DNA from: Gallibacterium trehalosifermentans
GTDB lineage: Bacteria > Pseudomonadota > Gammaproteobacteria > Enterobacterales > Pasteurellaceae
Length of the DNA stretch: 64,000 nt
Assembly (NCBI RefSeq): GCF_042433055.1
Contig: NZ_JBHLWB010000005.1
Coordinates: 41,378 to 105,377 of the forward strand
Direction of reading: 5' to 3'
Shown here: piece by piece, positions 35,474-43,738 of the stretch
Numbering within the stretch: the first letter of the stretch is position 1
Layout of the letters: each line of letters begins with the position of its first letter
Notes under the pieces: generated by a model
Told to the model about the DNA's origin: nothing
Databases searched by the model: none
What the model saw: only the letters and a program-made list of their open reading frames with translations
Translations under genes and position numbers: made by a program

Positions 35474-35798
35474 TCAGTTTTTAGTGAGTTGGGTTACTGC
35501 GGTGGTGGCAGCAGTAACCTCAACATTATGTTGCATTGCACCATTAATCTATTTAGTTTTTGGGATTTCTTCAACTTGGTTAATTGAACTTAATCGCTTT
35601 GATTATCTGCGGATTCCAATGTTACTACTCTCATTAGGGGCATTTGCATATGGGTTTTGGCTACTCATTTTTTCTAAAAAAGTTATCTGTAGCAAATATT
35701 TATCACGAAAATGGCTGATTGCCTTGTATTGGGTAGTGTTTATCGTGATTCTATTTTTTCTCACTTATCCCACTGTATTACCTTGGATTTTAGAATAA
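35445..35798 (+). CDS. merT: MerT-like metal transport membrane protein
   Basis: A 117-residue protein with three hydrophobic helices. The first helix has the vicinal cysteine pair TSTLCCIAPLIY as in MerT; a second cysteine-containing loop KKVICSKYLSRK lies between helices 2 and 3. MerT moves Hg(II) handed over by MerP. The start is the ATG at 35445, inside the end of the transglutaminase-fold gene. No merA, merR or other mer genes are in the window, so the natural metal may not be mercury. Confidence 0.8.
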   Translation: MSSFLKKSNNQFLVSWVTAVVAAVTSTLCCIAPLIYLVFGISSTWLIELNRFDYLRIPMLLLSLGAFAYGFWLLIFSKKVICSKYLSRKWLIALYWVVFIVILFFLTYPTVLPWILE

Positions 35799-35809
35799 GA
35801 GGTGTTGAT

Positions 35810-36124
35810 ATGTTAAAGAAAATTATTCTTGCGACCTTGTTTGCATTGTTTATGGTTCAAAGTGTTTCTGCCACAGAAGCACAGATACAAACAGTAAATA
35901 AGCAAGCTGAACAACGTGAAGTTTCTTTTTATATCAAAGAGATGACTTGCCAATTATGTGTGTATTTAGTGAATAAAGAGTTGCGGGCGCTTGACGGCGT
36001 AATAAAAACCAAAGCAAATATGAATGAACATACCGTGAAAGTGATTGCCAATCTTAATGTAACAGATCAACAAATGATCCAAGCGATTGAGAAGTTGCAT
36101 TATACTGCCAAATTAATTTTGTAA
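35810..36124 (+). CDS. merP: MerP-like periplasmic heavy-metal-binding protein
   Basis: A 104-residue protein: signal peptide MLKKIILATLFALFMVQSVSA, then a heavy-metal-associated domain with the metal site EMTCQLCVYLV (MTCxxC) and ferredoxin-like fold strands. The ATG at 35810 follows AGAGGTG; the longer open frame reading back into merT is a shadow. It would bind metal in the periplasm and pass it to the MerT-like protein 11 bp upstream. Confidence 0.85.
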   Translation: MLKKIILATLFALFMVQSVSATEAQIQTVNKQAEQREVSFYIKEMTCQLCVYLVNKELRALDGVIKTKANMNEHTVKVIANLNVTDQQMIQAIEKLHYTAKLIL

Positions 36125-36184
36125 GATATTGATATTATTTATTTTTCTTATTTTCCCTCTTTGCTTTATCAAAGAGGGTATTGA

Positions 36185-37552
36185 TCAAAATGATTTTTCC
36201 AGCAGTAAATTGACATTTTTATCGGTGTAGGAGTACATCGATGGAATGTTGCTGATTTGCTGTTTCCAATTAAATTGTAGTTTTGGCGTAATATTCCACC
36301 ACTGCCAATCTCGTTTCCACAAGGTCAGACTGGTTTGGTAGATTTTGTCTGAACGGATTTTTCCTAGAGGTAAAATCCCACCGAGAACGGCTTTATCACG
36401 ATACTTACGTTGCGAAACTGAGAAATTTAACTGGTTTGAAATTCCTAAATTCCATTCTTGTTTCCAGCCAAGGCGTAAAGTTTGTGTATGATAGGAATAT
36501 TGCTTAACTTGAGTATTTTCATGTAAAGCATCAATGCCAATATAGAAAAGTTGAGTACTTTTAGGTAACCATAATAACGTTGTAGAAAATAATTGGCTAT
36601 GACCATCTAATTCCCTATTTTGTGGATAGTAATTTTTAGCATATTCAAATGTATTGGAAAGTTGAAAATGATTATTTAACCAGTGAGACCATTCCAGTGC
36701 CACGCCATAACTTTGTTGATAGCGGTGATTACCCACCCAGCGCCATTGATAAAAAGGCAGAATAGCGAATTGCTGAATTGCATTCTTATGCTTATAACCC
36801 AAATTTAGGCGGTTTTGAATATCGGTATAGTCGTGTTTATCCCAATAATATTTACCGCTAATACTGTTTTCTAAAGCAAGATAGTGAGCGTGTATTAAGT
36901 TGAAGTCTTTGCCAACGCTACTATTAAATGCAATACCGTGTGCTGATTGTGGCAACATACTTGAGTTTTTTCGAAAACCAGTATTCTCAATATTTATATC
37001 AGAAGAAACATTATTGACATTATTAGTTTGAGTGTAATACGCATTAAAGCGACTATACCAACGATTTCGTTGTTGAATAGCTTCAAGATAGAGAGTAATG
37101 AGCTGCTCAATAGCTAATGGTAAATTATCTGACTTAACAAGCTCAAATTGTGCTTGTGCTTCGTTATTTTGTTGATTTAAAAAGAGGGTTTTTGCTAATT
37201 CAATTCGTACAGGATTTAATGTTGGGTTAATGGCTAGAATTTGGCGTAGAAGGTTGATTGCCTTGTTATAGTCTCGATTATTCTGAGCTAAAATGCTTTC
37301 AGCAAATAATATTAAGGATTTATCCGTTTGAGGAAAAGTAAGATATAAGGGTAAAAATTTATTAATTAGATTAGAATTTCTTTCTTGAATAGCAAGGTTC
37401 AAGCCCTTTTCAGTGAGTATTTTATTATTTTTAAACTGATTGAGCCAAAAGTCAGTGTTAGTATTTTTTATCTTTTCTGTAGAGGCAAAAGAGTTTGTTT
37501 GTACAGATATTGATAAAAGAGTAGTTAGAGAAAAGATAAATCTATTTTTCAT
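36185..37552 (-). CDS. Slam-type surface lipoprotein assembly modifier
   Basis: A 455-residue outer-membrane protein: signal peptide ending near TNSFA, an N-terminal TPR region (residues about 30-165, LRQILAINPTLNPVRIELAKTLF), and a C-terminal beta-barrel of about 14 strands ending in the outer-membrane signature phenylalanine (LLLEKSF). This is the architecture of Slam (DUF560), which moves selected lipoproteins such as TbpB, LbpB or HpuA to the cell surface. It follows a lipoprotein gene with a TbpB-like C-terminus, the usual Slam substrate arrangement. Confidence 0.88.
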   Translation of the reverse strand: MKNRFIFSLTTLLSISVQTNSFASTEKIKNTNTDFWLNQFKNNKILTEKGLNLAIQERNSNLINKFLPLYLTFPQTDKSLILFAESILAQNNRDYNKAINLLRQILAINPTLNPVRIELAKTLFLNQQNNEAQAQFELVKSDNLPLAIEQLITLYLEAIQQRNRWYSRFNAYYTQTNNVNNVSSDINIENTGFRKNSSMLPQSAHGIAFNSSVGKDFNLIHAHYLALENSISGKYYWDKHDYTDIQNRLNLGYKHKNAIQQFAILPFYQWRWVGNHRYQQSYGVALEWSHWLNNHFQLSNTFEYAKNYYPQNRELDGHSQLFSTTLLWLPKSTQLFYIGIDALHENTQVKQYSYHTQTLRLGWKQEWNLGISNQLNFSVSQRKYRDKAVLGGILPLGKIRSDKIYQTSLTLWKRDWQWWNITPKLQFNWKQQISNIPSMYSYTDKNVNLLLEKSF

Positions 37553-37583
37553 TATAATGATAAAGAATTAAGGTTATAAAATT

Positions 37584-37614
37584 ATCAATACACTCCTATC
37601 TGAAGTGTATTGAT
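37584..37614 (-). promoter_or_regulatory. Hairpin between the surface lipoprotein and the slam gene
   Basis: A perfect 11-bp stem ATCAATACACT / AGTGTATTGAT with a nine-base loop and only a weak T stretch. It could act as a leaky terminator giving more lipoprotein than Slam. Confidence 0.6.
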
Positions 37615-37620
37615 TGACTA

Positions 37621-38415
37621 TTATTGTTTGCTACCAGCGAATACACCTTGGGCTTCAATAGTTGTTGAGTCTTTTTCTAAATTACCAAAAATAGCACCAA
37701 CAACTTCTTCATATTGTTTTCCTGCAACAAACCCATAAAATCCACCATCAGATAGGGGAATATTTTTAATACTACCAGTTAACTCACCACCAATATTAAA
37801 ATTGGCACCTGATTTTTTCTCAGTGATATTTGATGTGTCAATTTCTGCATTAGTAATAGTCAGTTTTCCATTTTGAGCAAAATCAAATGCTCCAGTAATT
37901 TGTTGATTCTTAATGGTCATATTTATCGTACCATTTACGAATTGATTCTCTTGCTCTGGGTCAGTAAAAATGGCTTTTCCGTTATAACTTGCATCTAAGC
38001 TATCTGGTAGGGTACTAGGTATGTCTTTTGCCGCAAAAACAACACGGTAGTCTTGTGAACTTTCTGTTCCCATATTGTGTAAACCATAAGCGGTATAGGA
38101 TTGATGATAGGCATTTTCTCCAGTTTGCTCGATAAGTGTTTCATAAACTTGTTTATAAATGCTTTGATCACTCTTAGTTGCGTTAACAATTTTATGTCTT
38201 GCATCAACAAGTAGCCCAGAACCGTCTTTGTTAAATCTAACATCACCAGTAGCATAAAATGTTGTATCAGTACTATTTGACGAACTCTGAGTTGAAGAAT
38301 TATTTGTTGTTGTAGTCGATTTTACACCACTACCACCACCAGAACTGCCGCAAGCAGCAACAGATAACGAAATAAAGGTTGCTAATGCGATTGGTTTAAA
38401 AGGAAATTTTTGCAT
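37621..38415 (-). CDS. Putative Slam-dependent surface lipoprotein (TbpB-like beta-barrel)
   Basis: A 264-residue lipoprotein: signal with the lipobox VAAC near residue 22, then a low-complexity Gly/Ser/Thr/Asn tether (about residues 23-50) that would span the surface, then a single beta-barrel domain whose end IEAQGVFAGSKQ matches the last strand of TbpB/HpuA/fHbp-like lobes (GVFGGKQ type). Too short for TbpB; ligand unknown. With its own slam gene 68 bp downstream it is very probably exported to the surface. Behind a promoter with a 19-bp poly-T tract upstream. Confidence 0.8.
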   Translation of the reverse strand: MQKFPFKPIALATFISLSVAACGSSGGGSGVKSTTTTNNSSTQSSSNSTDTTFYATGDVRFNKDGSGLLVDARHKIVNATKSDQSIYKQVYETLIEQTGENAYHQSYTAYGLHNMGTESSQDYRVVFAAKDIPSTLPDSLDASYNGKAIFTDPEQENQFVNGTINMTIKNQQITGAFDFAQNGKLTITNAEIDTSNITEKKSGANFNIGGELTGSIKNIPLSDGGFYGFVAGKQYEEVVGAIFGNLEKDSTTIEAQGVFAGSKQ

Positions 38416-38478
38416 ATGTAGATCCCCATAAAAACTGTGATTAAATTGTGCAAAACAGATAGTTTTGCAATAAAAACT

Positions 38479-38507
38479 GTTATAAAAAAGTGTGTTTTTG
38501 TTGGCAA
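38479..38507 (-). promoter_or_regulatory. Promoter of the surface lipoprotein-slam operon
   Basis: On the reverse strand -35 TTGCCA (38507-38502) and -10 TATAAC (38484-38479) are 17 bp apart, about 64 bp before the ATG. The poly-T tract sits about 33 bp further upstream. Confidence 0.65.
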
Positions 38508-38539
38508 ATTATTTTGCTAAGCAAAAACTTTCTTAGTTT

Positions 38540-38558
38540 AAAAAAAAAAAAAAAAAAA
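38540..38558 (+). repeat. A19 homopolymer upstream of the lipoprotein promoter
   Basis: Nineteen consecutive A (T19 for the minus-strand genes), centred about 44 bp upstream of the proposed -35. Length change could alter promoter strength. Confidence 0.9.
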
Positions 38559-38701
38559 CAAGAGGTTAGCGTGGAAAAAGGAAAGTTTTTTCTTGATGAA
38601 TGGCAATGTATCGTGATCGATTTGTGATCATTTGAAGCAAGAGAATAACCGTAGTCATTTTTTAAAGTAGAATGTGATTTTGAGGGGTAAATAATAGAAA
38701 C

Positions 38702-38733
38702 AAAAAACGGCGATCATTGTGATCGCCGTTTTT
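38702..38733 (-). terminator. Terminator of grcA
   Basis: A perfect 14-bp stem AAAAACGGCGATCA / TGATCGCCGTTTTT with a three-base loop, symmetrical so it can work both ways, just after the grcA stop. Confidence 0.93.
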
Positions 38734-38755
38734 AATACAAAGGAAGAACTGAAAA

Positions 38756-39139
38756 TTATAAGCTTTCAGTGAAAGTACGGGTGATGACATCGCGTTGTTG
38801 TTCTGGCGTTAAAGAGTTAAAACGTACCGCATAGCCAGAAACACGAATTGTTAATTGTGGATATTTTTCTGGATTTTTTACGGCATCTTCTAACGTTTCG
38901 CGACGTAATACGTTAACATTTAAGTGTTGACCACCTTCTACTTTCACAGTTGGCGCAACATCAACTGGTAATTCACGATATTCAATTTTGCCTAATTCAT
39001 TGATCGCAACGATTTGGTCTTCAGCATAATCACCTTTTGCACATAAACAACGTGCTTCACCTTTTTCGTTGTCTAATAACCAGAATGAGTTAATTAAATT
39101 GTCATTTGCTGCTTGGGTAATTTGAATACCTTTAATCAT
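38756..39139 (-). CDS. grcA: GrcA (YfiD), autonomous glycyl radical cofactor
   Basis: A 127-residue spare glycyl-radical domain that repairs pyruvate formate-lyase cut by oxygen. The radical glycine is G102 in TIRVSGYAVRFN. The start is the ATG at 39139 behind a perfect GGAGG; six codons upstream in the open frame are not used. Divergent from ung, with a perfect FNR box in between, as expected for a gene induced under low oxygen. Confidence 0.95.
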   Translation of the reverse strand: MIKGIQITQAANDNLINSFWLLDNEKGEARCLCAKGDYAEDQIVAINELGKIEYRELPVDVAPTVKVEGGQHLNVNVLRRETLEDAVKNPEKYPQLTIRVSGYAVRFNSLTPEQQRDVITRTFTESL

Positions 39140-39265
39140 GATAGCCTCCGAAAGCATCTAATTATTAACTTAAAAACTGTCTAAATTTTATCAAAATATT
39201 TTATATTTTCAAAATAAATTATAATTTTTTAGCTAACGCAAGAATAAAAATATTACCTAAGTATA

Positions 39266-39285
39266 GTTAATTTGATTTTAATCAA
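39266..39285 (-). promoter_or_regulatory. FNR box overlapping an ArcA-like sequence upstream of grcA
   Basis: TTGATTTTAATCAA (39272-39285) is a perfect FNR palindrome, 133 bp from the grcA ATG. GTTAATTTGATTTTA (39266-39280) matches the ArcA consensus at 12 of 15 positions and overlaps it. E. coli yfiD is activated by both FNR and ArcA. Confidence 0.75.
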
Positions 39286-39439
39286 TAAATAAAGATAGGA
39301 ATGTTTTTGTATTGTATTTTTATTTACGTTTGGATAATGAATTTGTAACAAAAGGGTGGAAAATTTTTATTTGTAATTTCAGAAAATGTTTTTTTATATT
39401 TATAATTGAATGGTTTTAGAAGATAACAAGGATACGACC

Positions 39440-40108
39440 ATGAGAACATGGAAAGAGATGATTGGGGCAGAAAAAGTGCAACCCTATTTTCAACATATCT
39501 TGCAACAAGTCCAACAACAACGTGATTTAGGTAAGATAATTTACCCGCCAAAAAGTGATGTATTCAATGCCTTTCGTTATACAGAATTTGATCAGGTGAA
39601 AGTAGTGATTTTAGGGCAAGATCCGTATCATGGTCCTAACCAAGCTCATGGTTTAGCTTTTTCAGTACGACCAAATGTGCCACCCCCACCATCGTTAGTT
39701 AATATTTATAAAGAATTAAGCCAAGATATTACTGGTTTTCAGATTCCTAATCATGGCTATTTAGTAGATTGGGCAACACAGGGCGTATTATTATTAAATA
39801 CGGTGTTGACAGTGGAACAAGGAAAAGCCCATTCACATGCTAATTTTGGTTGGGAGACCTTTACGGATCATGTCATTGCCACTTTAAATCAACATACGAC
39901 AGGATTAGTTTTCTTATTATGGGGAAGTCATGCACAGAAAAAAGGGGCGTTTATTGATCGGCAAAGGCATTATGTATTGACTGCGCCGCACCCTTCCCCA
40001 TTGTCTGCACATCGTGGTTTTTTAGGTTGCCGCCATTTTTCACGCGCTAATCAATATTTGTTGCAGCACGGGAAAGCCCCGATTGATTGGAAATTAGCGA
40101 ATTTATAA
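39440..40108 (+). CDS. ung: Uracil-DNA glycosylase
   Basis: A 222-residue family 1 UDG that starts base-excision repair of uracil in DNA. Start at ATG 39440 (MRTWKEMIG) behind AAGGAT; ten upstream codons in frame are rejected. Motifs: GQDPYHGPNQAHGLAFSV with the water-activating aspartate, and HPSPLSAHRGF with the leucine loop. First of four closely packed genes. Confidence 0.96.
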   Translation: MRTWKEMIGAEKVQPYFQHILQQVQQQRDLGKIIYPPKSDVFNAFRYTEFDQVKVVILGQDPYHGPNQAHGLAFSVRPNVPPPPSLVNIYKELSQDITGFQIPNHGYLVDWATQGVLLLNTVLTVEQGKAHSHANFGWETFTDHVIATLNQHTTGLVFLLWGSHAQKKGAFIDRQRHYVLTAPHPSPLSAHRGFLGCRHFSRANQYLLQHGKAPIDWKLANL

Positions 40109-40123
40109 AAGAGAGAAAAATTT

Positions 40124-40903
40124 ATGTTAGCTGTTATTTCACCAGCGAAAACGCTGGATTTTACTAGTCCATCACCTATTACTACAGTTACTCAACCCAA
40201 TTTAACCAAGTATAGCCAGCAATTAATGGAGATTTGCCGTCAATTATCGCCAGTGGATATAGCTTCATTAATGAAAATTAGCGATAAGTTAGCAGGTTTA
40301 AATGCAGCGCGTTTTGCAGAGTGGCAAGTAGCGCATAATCAAAATAATAGTAAAGCAGCAATTTATGCGTTTAAAGGTGATGTTTATACAGGGTTAGACG
40401 CAGAAAGCTTATCTGCGGCGGAAATTGATTTTGCGCAAACACATTTACGAATGTTATCAGGACTGTATGGTGTATTACGCCCATTAGATTTAATGCAACC
40501 TTATCGTTTAGAAATGGGCACAAAATTAGCAAACCCTAAAGGAAAAGATCTTTATCATTTTTGGGGCAATATTATTACCGAACAATTACAGCAAGCATTG
40601 GATCAACAAGGGGATAATATTCTGATCAATGTGGCATCGGACGAATATTTTAATGCCGTTAATCCTGAGCGTTTAAATGCCACGATGATTAAACCTATTT
40701 TTATGGACTATAAAAATGGCAAATATAAAATTATTAGCTTCTATGCGAAAAAGGCACGAGGCTTGATGTGTCGCTATATTATTCAGCATCAGCTTACACA
40801 GGCAGAACAATTAAAAGAATTTGATTTAGCAGGATATTGGTTTGATAAAAATGCCTCAACTGCAACTGAATGGGTGTTTAAACGGGAGATAAAAGATGAT
40901 TAA
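40124..40903 (+). CDS. yaaA: YaaA, peroxide stress protein (UPF0246)
   Basis: A 259-residue protein matching the YaaA/DUF328 family: ISPAKTLDF at the start, YAFKGDVYTGLDA, YGVLRPLDLMQPYRLEMGTKL, NVASDEYFNAV, and FYAKKARGLMCRYII. YaaA lowers free iron under peroxide stress in E. coli. It overlaps the next gene by 8 bp. Confidence 0.95.
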   Translation: MLAVISPAKTLDFTSPSPITTVTQPNLTKYSQQLMEICRQLSPVDIASLMKISDKLAGLNAARFAEWQVAHNQNNSKAAIYAFKGDVYTGLDAESLSAAEIDFAQTHLRMLSGLYGVLRPLDLMQPYRLEMGTKLANPKGKDLYHFWGNIITEQLQQALDQQGDNILINVASDEYFNAVNPERLNATMIKPIFMDYKNGKYKIISFYAKKARGLMCRYIIQHQLTQAEQLKEFDLAGYWFDKNASTATEWVFKREIKDD

Positions 40904-41468
40904 ACACTTACCTTTAATAGGCATATTGTTTGTAGCGGGTTGTGTTAGTCATCAAGTGAGTCAACATCGAGTTCAAGTACCCACAACATTGAGTTTTGCT
41001 GAACAACAATATCAATTAACTAAAACTGATGATTTAGGTAGTGTGGTGAAATATACCTATCAATTAATTGATACCAATAGTAATAAAAATTCACATTTAG
41101 AGATTTTTCAAGATTTACAACAGGATTTTGTAAAAACTGATCCAACTTATCAACAACGGATAGCATTGCGTGAGCAAATGTATGCTCGTTCAGATATCAA
41201 CGTGTTTAATAATCAAGTGAACAACGGTAAGTTATATAGCTATGTAGTATATCCACCAGCAGAACGCTTTATTGATTATCAAGTCGATGTAGCAAAGGGG
41301 GAGAATTTAGCTTCTTGTGGGTTTGTACAGTTGCAATATAGTGAGCAATTTGCTCCAGTAAAAAGTAGCACGATGGCAGTGTTGAAAAAACTGGAACAAC
41401 AAAAAGCACAGCCATTAGTTAAAGCGATGATGCAATATCCATTAGCGTGGAGTTGTAATGCAAAATAG
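40896..41468 (+). CDS. Uncharacterised lipoprotein
   Basis: A 190-residue protein with a short lipoprotein signal, lipobox FVAGC (cysteine near residue 16), and a mixed alpha/beta mature part without a domain I recognise. Overlaps yaaA upstream and fieF downstream, so it is a fixed part of this operon. Position between yaaA and the pfkA region corresponds to a hypothetical gene in Haemophilus. Confidence 0.75.
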   Translation: MIKHLPLIGILFVAGCVSHQVSQHRVQVPTTLSFAEQQYQLTKTDDLGSVVKYTYQLIDTNSNKNSHLEIFQDLQQDFVKTDPTYQQRIALREQMYARSDINVFNNQVNNGKLYSYVVYPPAERFIDYQVDVAKGENLASCGFVQLQYSEQFAPVKSSTMAVLKKLEQQKAQPLVKAMMQYPLAWSCNAK

Positions 41469-42360
41469 TTATTCAATCTATGTTAAACGTGCCGCTTGTT
41501 TTGCTATTTTTACTGCATTATTTTTAGTATTGATTAAGTCGGTTGCGTGGTGGAAAACAGGATCAGTTAGTATTTTGGCTGCAATTACTGATTCATTATT
41601 GGATTTATTGGCATCTTTTACCAGTATGTTGATCCTCCGTTTTGCATTGATGCCTGCTGATAATAACCATTCATTTGGGCATGGTAAAGCGGAGTCGTTA
41701 GCTTCATTAGCTCAAGGTATGTTTATTTGTGGTTCGGTGGTTTTCTTATTTTTACAAGGCATACAACGTCTGAATTCACCTGAATTAGCTGACCATAATA
41801 TTTGGGGAATTGCCGTAACAGTGATTTCTGTTGTGATGACGGGGATTTTGGTTGCCTTTCAAAAATATACAATTAAGTTAACCGACAGCCCTGCGATTAA
41901 AGCGGATAGCCTGCATTATCAAACAGATTTATTTATGAATCTTGGAATCTTACTTGCATTAGTGTTAAGTTATTATGGTTTTGTGATAGCAGATGCGGTT
42001 TGTGCGCTAATTATTGCAGTCTATATATTGGTTAATGCGTTGAAAATGGTGGCAGATGCGATTCAAATATTGTTGGACGTAGCCTTACCTGATGAGGAAA
42101 TTGCATTAATCAAGTTGATTGCGAAACAGAATAAACACGTTCTAGGTATTCATGATGTAAAAACGCGCCGTGCAGGTGCAGTTCGTTTTATTCAATTACA
42201 TCTAGAATTAGAGGATCATTTACCATTAGTAGTGGCGCACGATATTACTGAAGAATTGGAGTTAGCGTTATTAAAAGCATTTCCAAATTCAGATATTATG
42301 ATCCATCAAGAGCCTACTTCAATCGTAAAGCAAGAAATGCAACAACAAGCTAACTCCTGA
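41458..42360 (+). CDS. fieF: FieF, cation diffusion facilitator (iron/zinc efflux)
   Basis: A 300-residue CDF transporter with six helices: the metal site in helix 2 (ITDSLLDLLAS), FGHGKAESLASLAQ, helix 5 site (SLHYQTDLFMN) and a C-terminal cytoplasmic ferredoxin-like domain with GIHDVKTRRAG and HLELE. Family members expel Fe(II) and Zn(II) using the proton gradient. Cotranscribed with the iron-limiting YaaA, a sensible pairing. Confidence 0.93.
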   Translation: MQNSYSIYVKRAACFAIFTALFLVLIKSVAWWKTGSVSILAAITDSLLDLLASFTSMLILRFALMPADNNHSFGHGKAESLASLAQGMFICGSVVFLFLQGIQRLNSPELADHNIWGIAVTVISVVMTGILVAFQKYTIKLTDSPAIKADSLHYQTDLFMNLGILLALVLSYYGFVIADAVCALIIAVYILVNALKMVADAIQILLDVALPDEEIALIKLIAKQNKHVLGIHDVKTRRAGAVRFIQLHLELEDHLPLVVAHDITEELELALLKAFPNSDIMIHQEPTSIVKQEMQQQANS

Positions 42361-42481
42361 TTAGATCAAAAATTATTAAACTAATCGTAAATTTCACTAG
42401 AGCAAGAATAGTGAATAGTGTAATCTTAGCGCGTTTTTGATTTATTTTTTTATTTAAAATATTTCCTAATGAGGACAAAAT

Positions 42482-43447
42482 ATGATTAAGAAAATTGCCG
42501 TATTGACAAGTGGTGGTGATGCGCCAGGTATGAACGCAGCAATTCGAGGTGTTGTGCGAGCAACATTATATGAAGGTTTAGAAGTTTATGGCGTTTATGA
42601 TGGCTATCAAGGACTTTATTTTAATAAAATTAAAAAGCTTGAACGTCATAGTGTATCAGATGTAATTAATCGTGGTGGTACATTCTTAGGATCAGCTCGC
42701 TTTCCTGAATTCAAAGATCCAGCAGTACGCGCGAAATGTGTTGAAAACTTACGTTTCCATGGTATCGATGCTTTAATCGTTATTGGTGGTGATGGCTCAT
42801 ATATGGGAGCGAAATTATTAACTGAAGAACATGATTTCCCATGTATTGGTTTACCAGGCACAATCGATAATGATGTAGCTGGAACAGATTATACTATTGG
42901 CTATCAAACTGCATTAGAGACTGCATTAGATGCGATTGACCGTTTACGTGATACTTCAAGTTCACACCAACGTATTTCGATTGTGGAAATTATGGGACGA
43001 CATTGTGGTGATTTGACGTTGGCTGCAGCGATTGCAGGTGGGTGTGAGTTTATTGTTGTGCCAGAGCGTCCATTTGAGCGAGAAGCATTAATTCGCAAAG
43101 TGGAATATGGTATTGAAAAAGGTAAACGCCATGCGATTATTGCTATTACAGAACATATGTGTGATGTGAATGAATTAGCAAAAGAAATTGAAGAACGTGT
43201 AAAACACGAAACACGTGCAACTGTATTAGGACATATTCAACGTGGTGGTGCGCCTTGTGCCTTTGACCGAATCCTTGCATCAAGAATGGGGGTTTATGCG
43301 GTAGAGCTTTTACTCCAAGGTGAAAAAGGTCGTTGTGTCGGTATCCAAAATGAAAAACTAGTGCATCATGATATTATTGATGCCATTCAAAATATGAAAC
43401 GAACCTTTAAAGAAGATTGGTTCAATACTTCAAGAAAACTTTACTAA
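42482..43447 (+). CDS. pfkA: PfkA, ATP-dependent 6-phosphofructokinase
   Basis: A 321-residue glycolytic enzyme. ATP-binding TSGGDAPGMNA, GGDGSYMGA, catalytic PGTIDNDVAGTDYTIG with the base aspartate, IMGRHCGDL, and LGHIQRGGAP. RBS AGGAC precedes the ATG. The 121-bp gap before it and the terminator after it show it is transcribed alone. Confidence 0.97.
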   Translation: MIKKIAVLTSGGDAPGMNAAIRGVVRATLYEGLEVYGVYDGYQGLYFNKIKKLERHSVSDVINRGGTFLGSARFPEFKDPAVRAKCVENLRFHGIDALIVIGGDGSYMGAKLLTEEHDFPCIGLPGTIDNDVAGTDYTIGYQTALETALDAIDRLRDTSSSHQRISIVEIMGRHCGDLTLAAAIAGGCEFIVVPERPFEREALIRKVEYGIEKGKRHAIIAITEHMCDVNELAKEIEERVKHETRATVLGHIQRGGAPCAFDRILASRMGVYAVELLLQGEKGRCVGIQNEKLVHHDIIDAIQNMKRTFKEDWFNTSRKLY

Positions 43448-43485
43448 GTTTTGCACGCATAGTAGAAACTTAGTTAGTAAAAAGT

Positions 43486-43528
43486 GGGTTAAGGTCTTAT
43501 AGTACAAAGCCTTAACTCATTTTTTTTG
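43486..43528 (+). terminator. Terminator of pfkA
   Basis: Stem GGGTTAAGG / CCTTAACTC (one G-T pair) with a 15-base loop followed by ATTTTTTTT. Confidence 0.85.
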
Positions 43529-43738
43529 AATTATGAACAAAAAATTATCTAAATTGCCAAAACGTGAATAACACTGAATTAGATACATAAGATCTTAAAA
43601 AACAACTATTTTGCTTGCTATATTGTTTTGGGGAAGAAAACAGATATTTGCCATAAAAATATAAAGAGCAGAAATAGAACTTACTGTTAAACAAATAGGC
43701 GAAATAATGGATAGCAGTACAAATTGCTTTACTAAGTA

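Larger units (their letters stand above)
38416..38755. other. Intergenic region between the lipoprotein gene and grcA
   Basis: A 340-bp gap holding the lipoprotein promoter, the A19 tract and the grcA terminator. No Fur box or ORF found. GATCGATTTGTGATCA near 38616 is a partial palindrome of unclear meaning. Confidence 0.5.

Noticed and set aside
35711..35809. Longer N-terminus for the MerP-like protein
   Set aside because: These 33 codons overlap the end of merT out of frame; the signal peptide and RBS fix the start at 35810.
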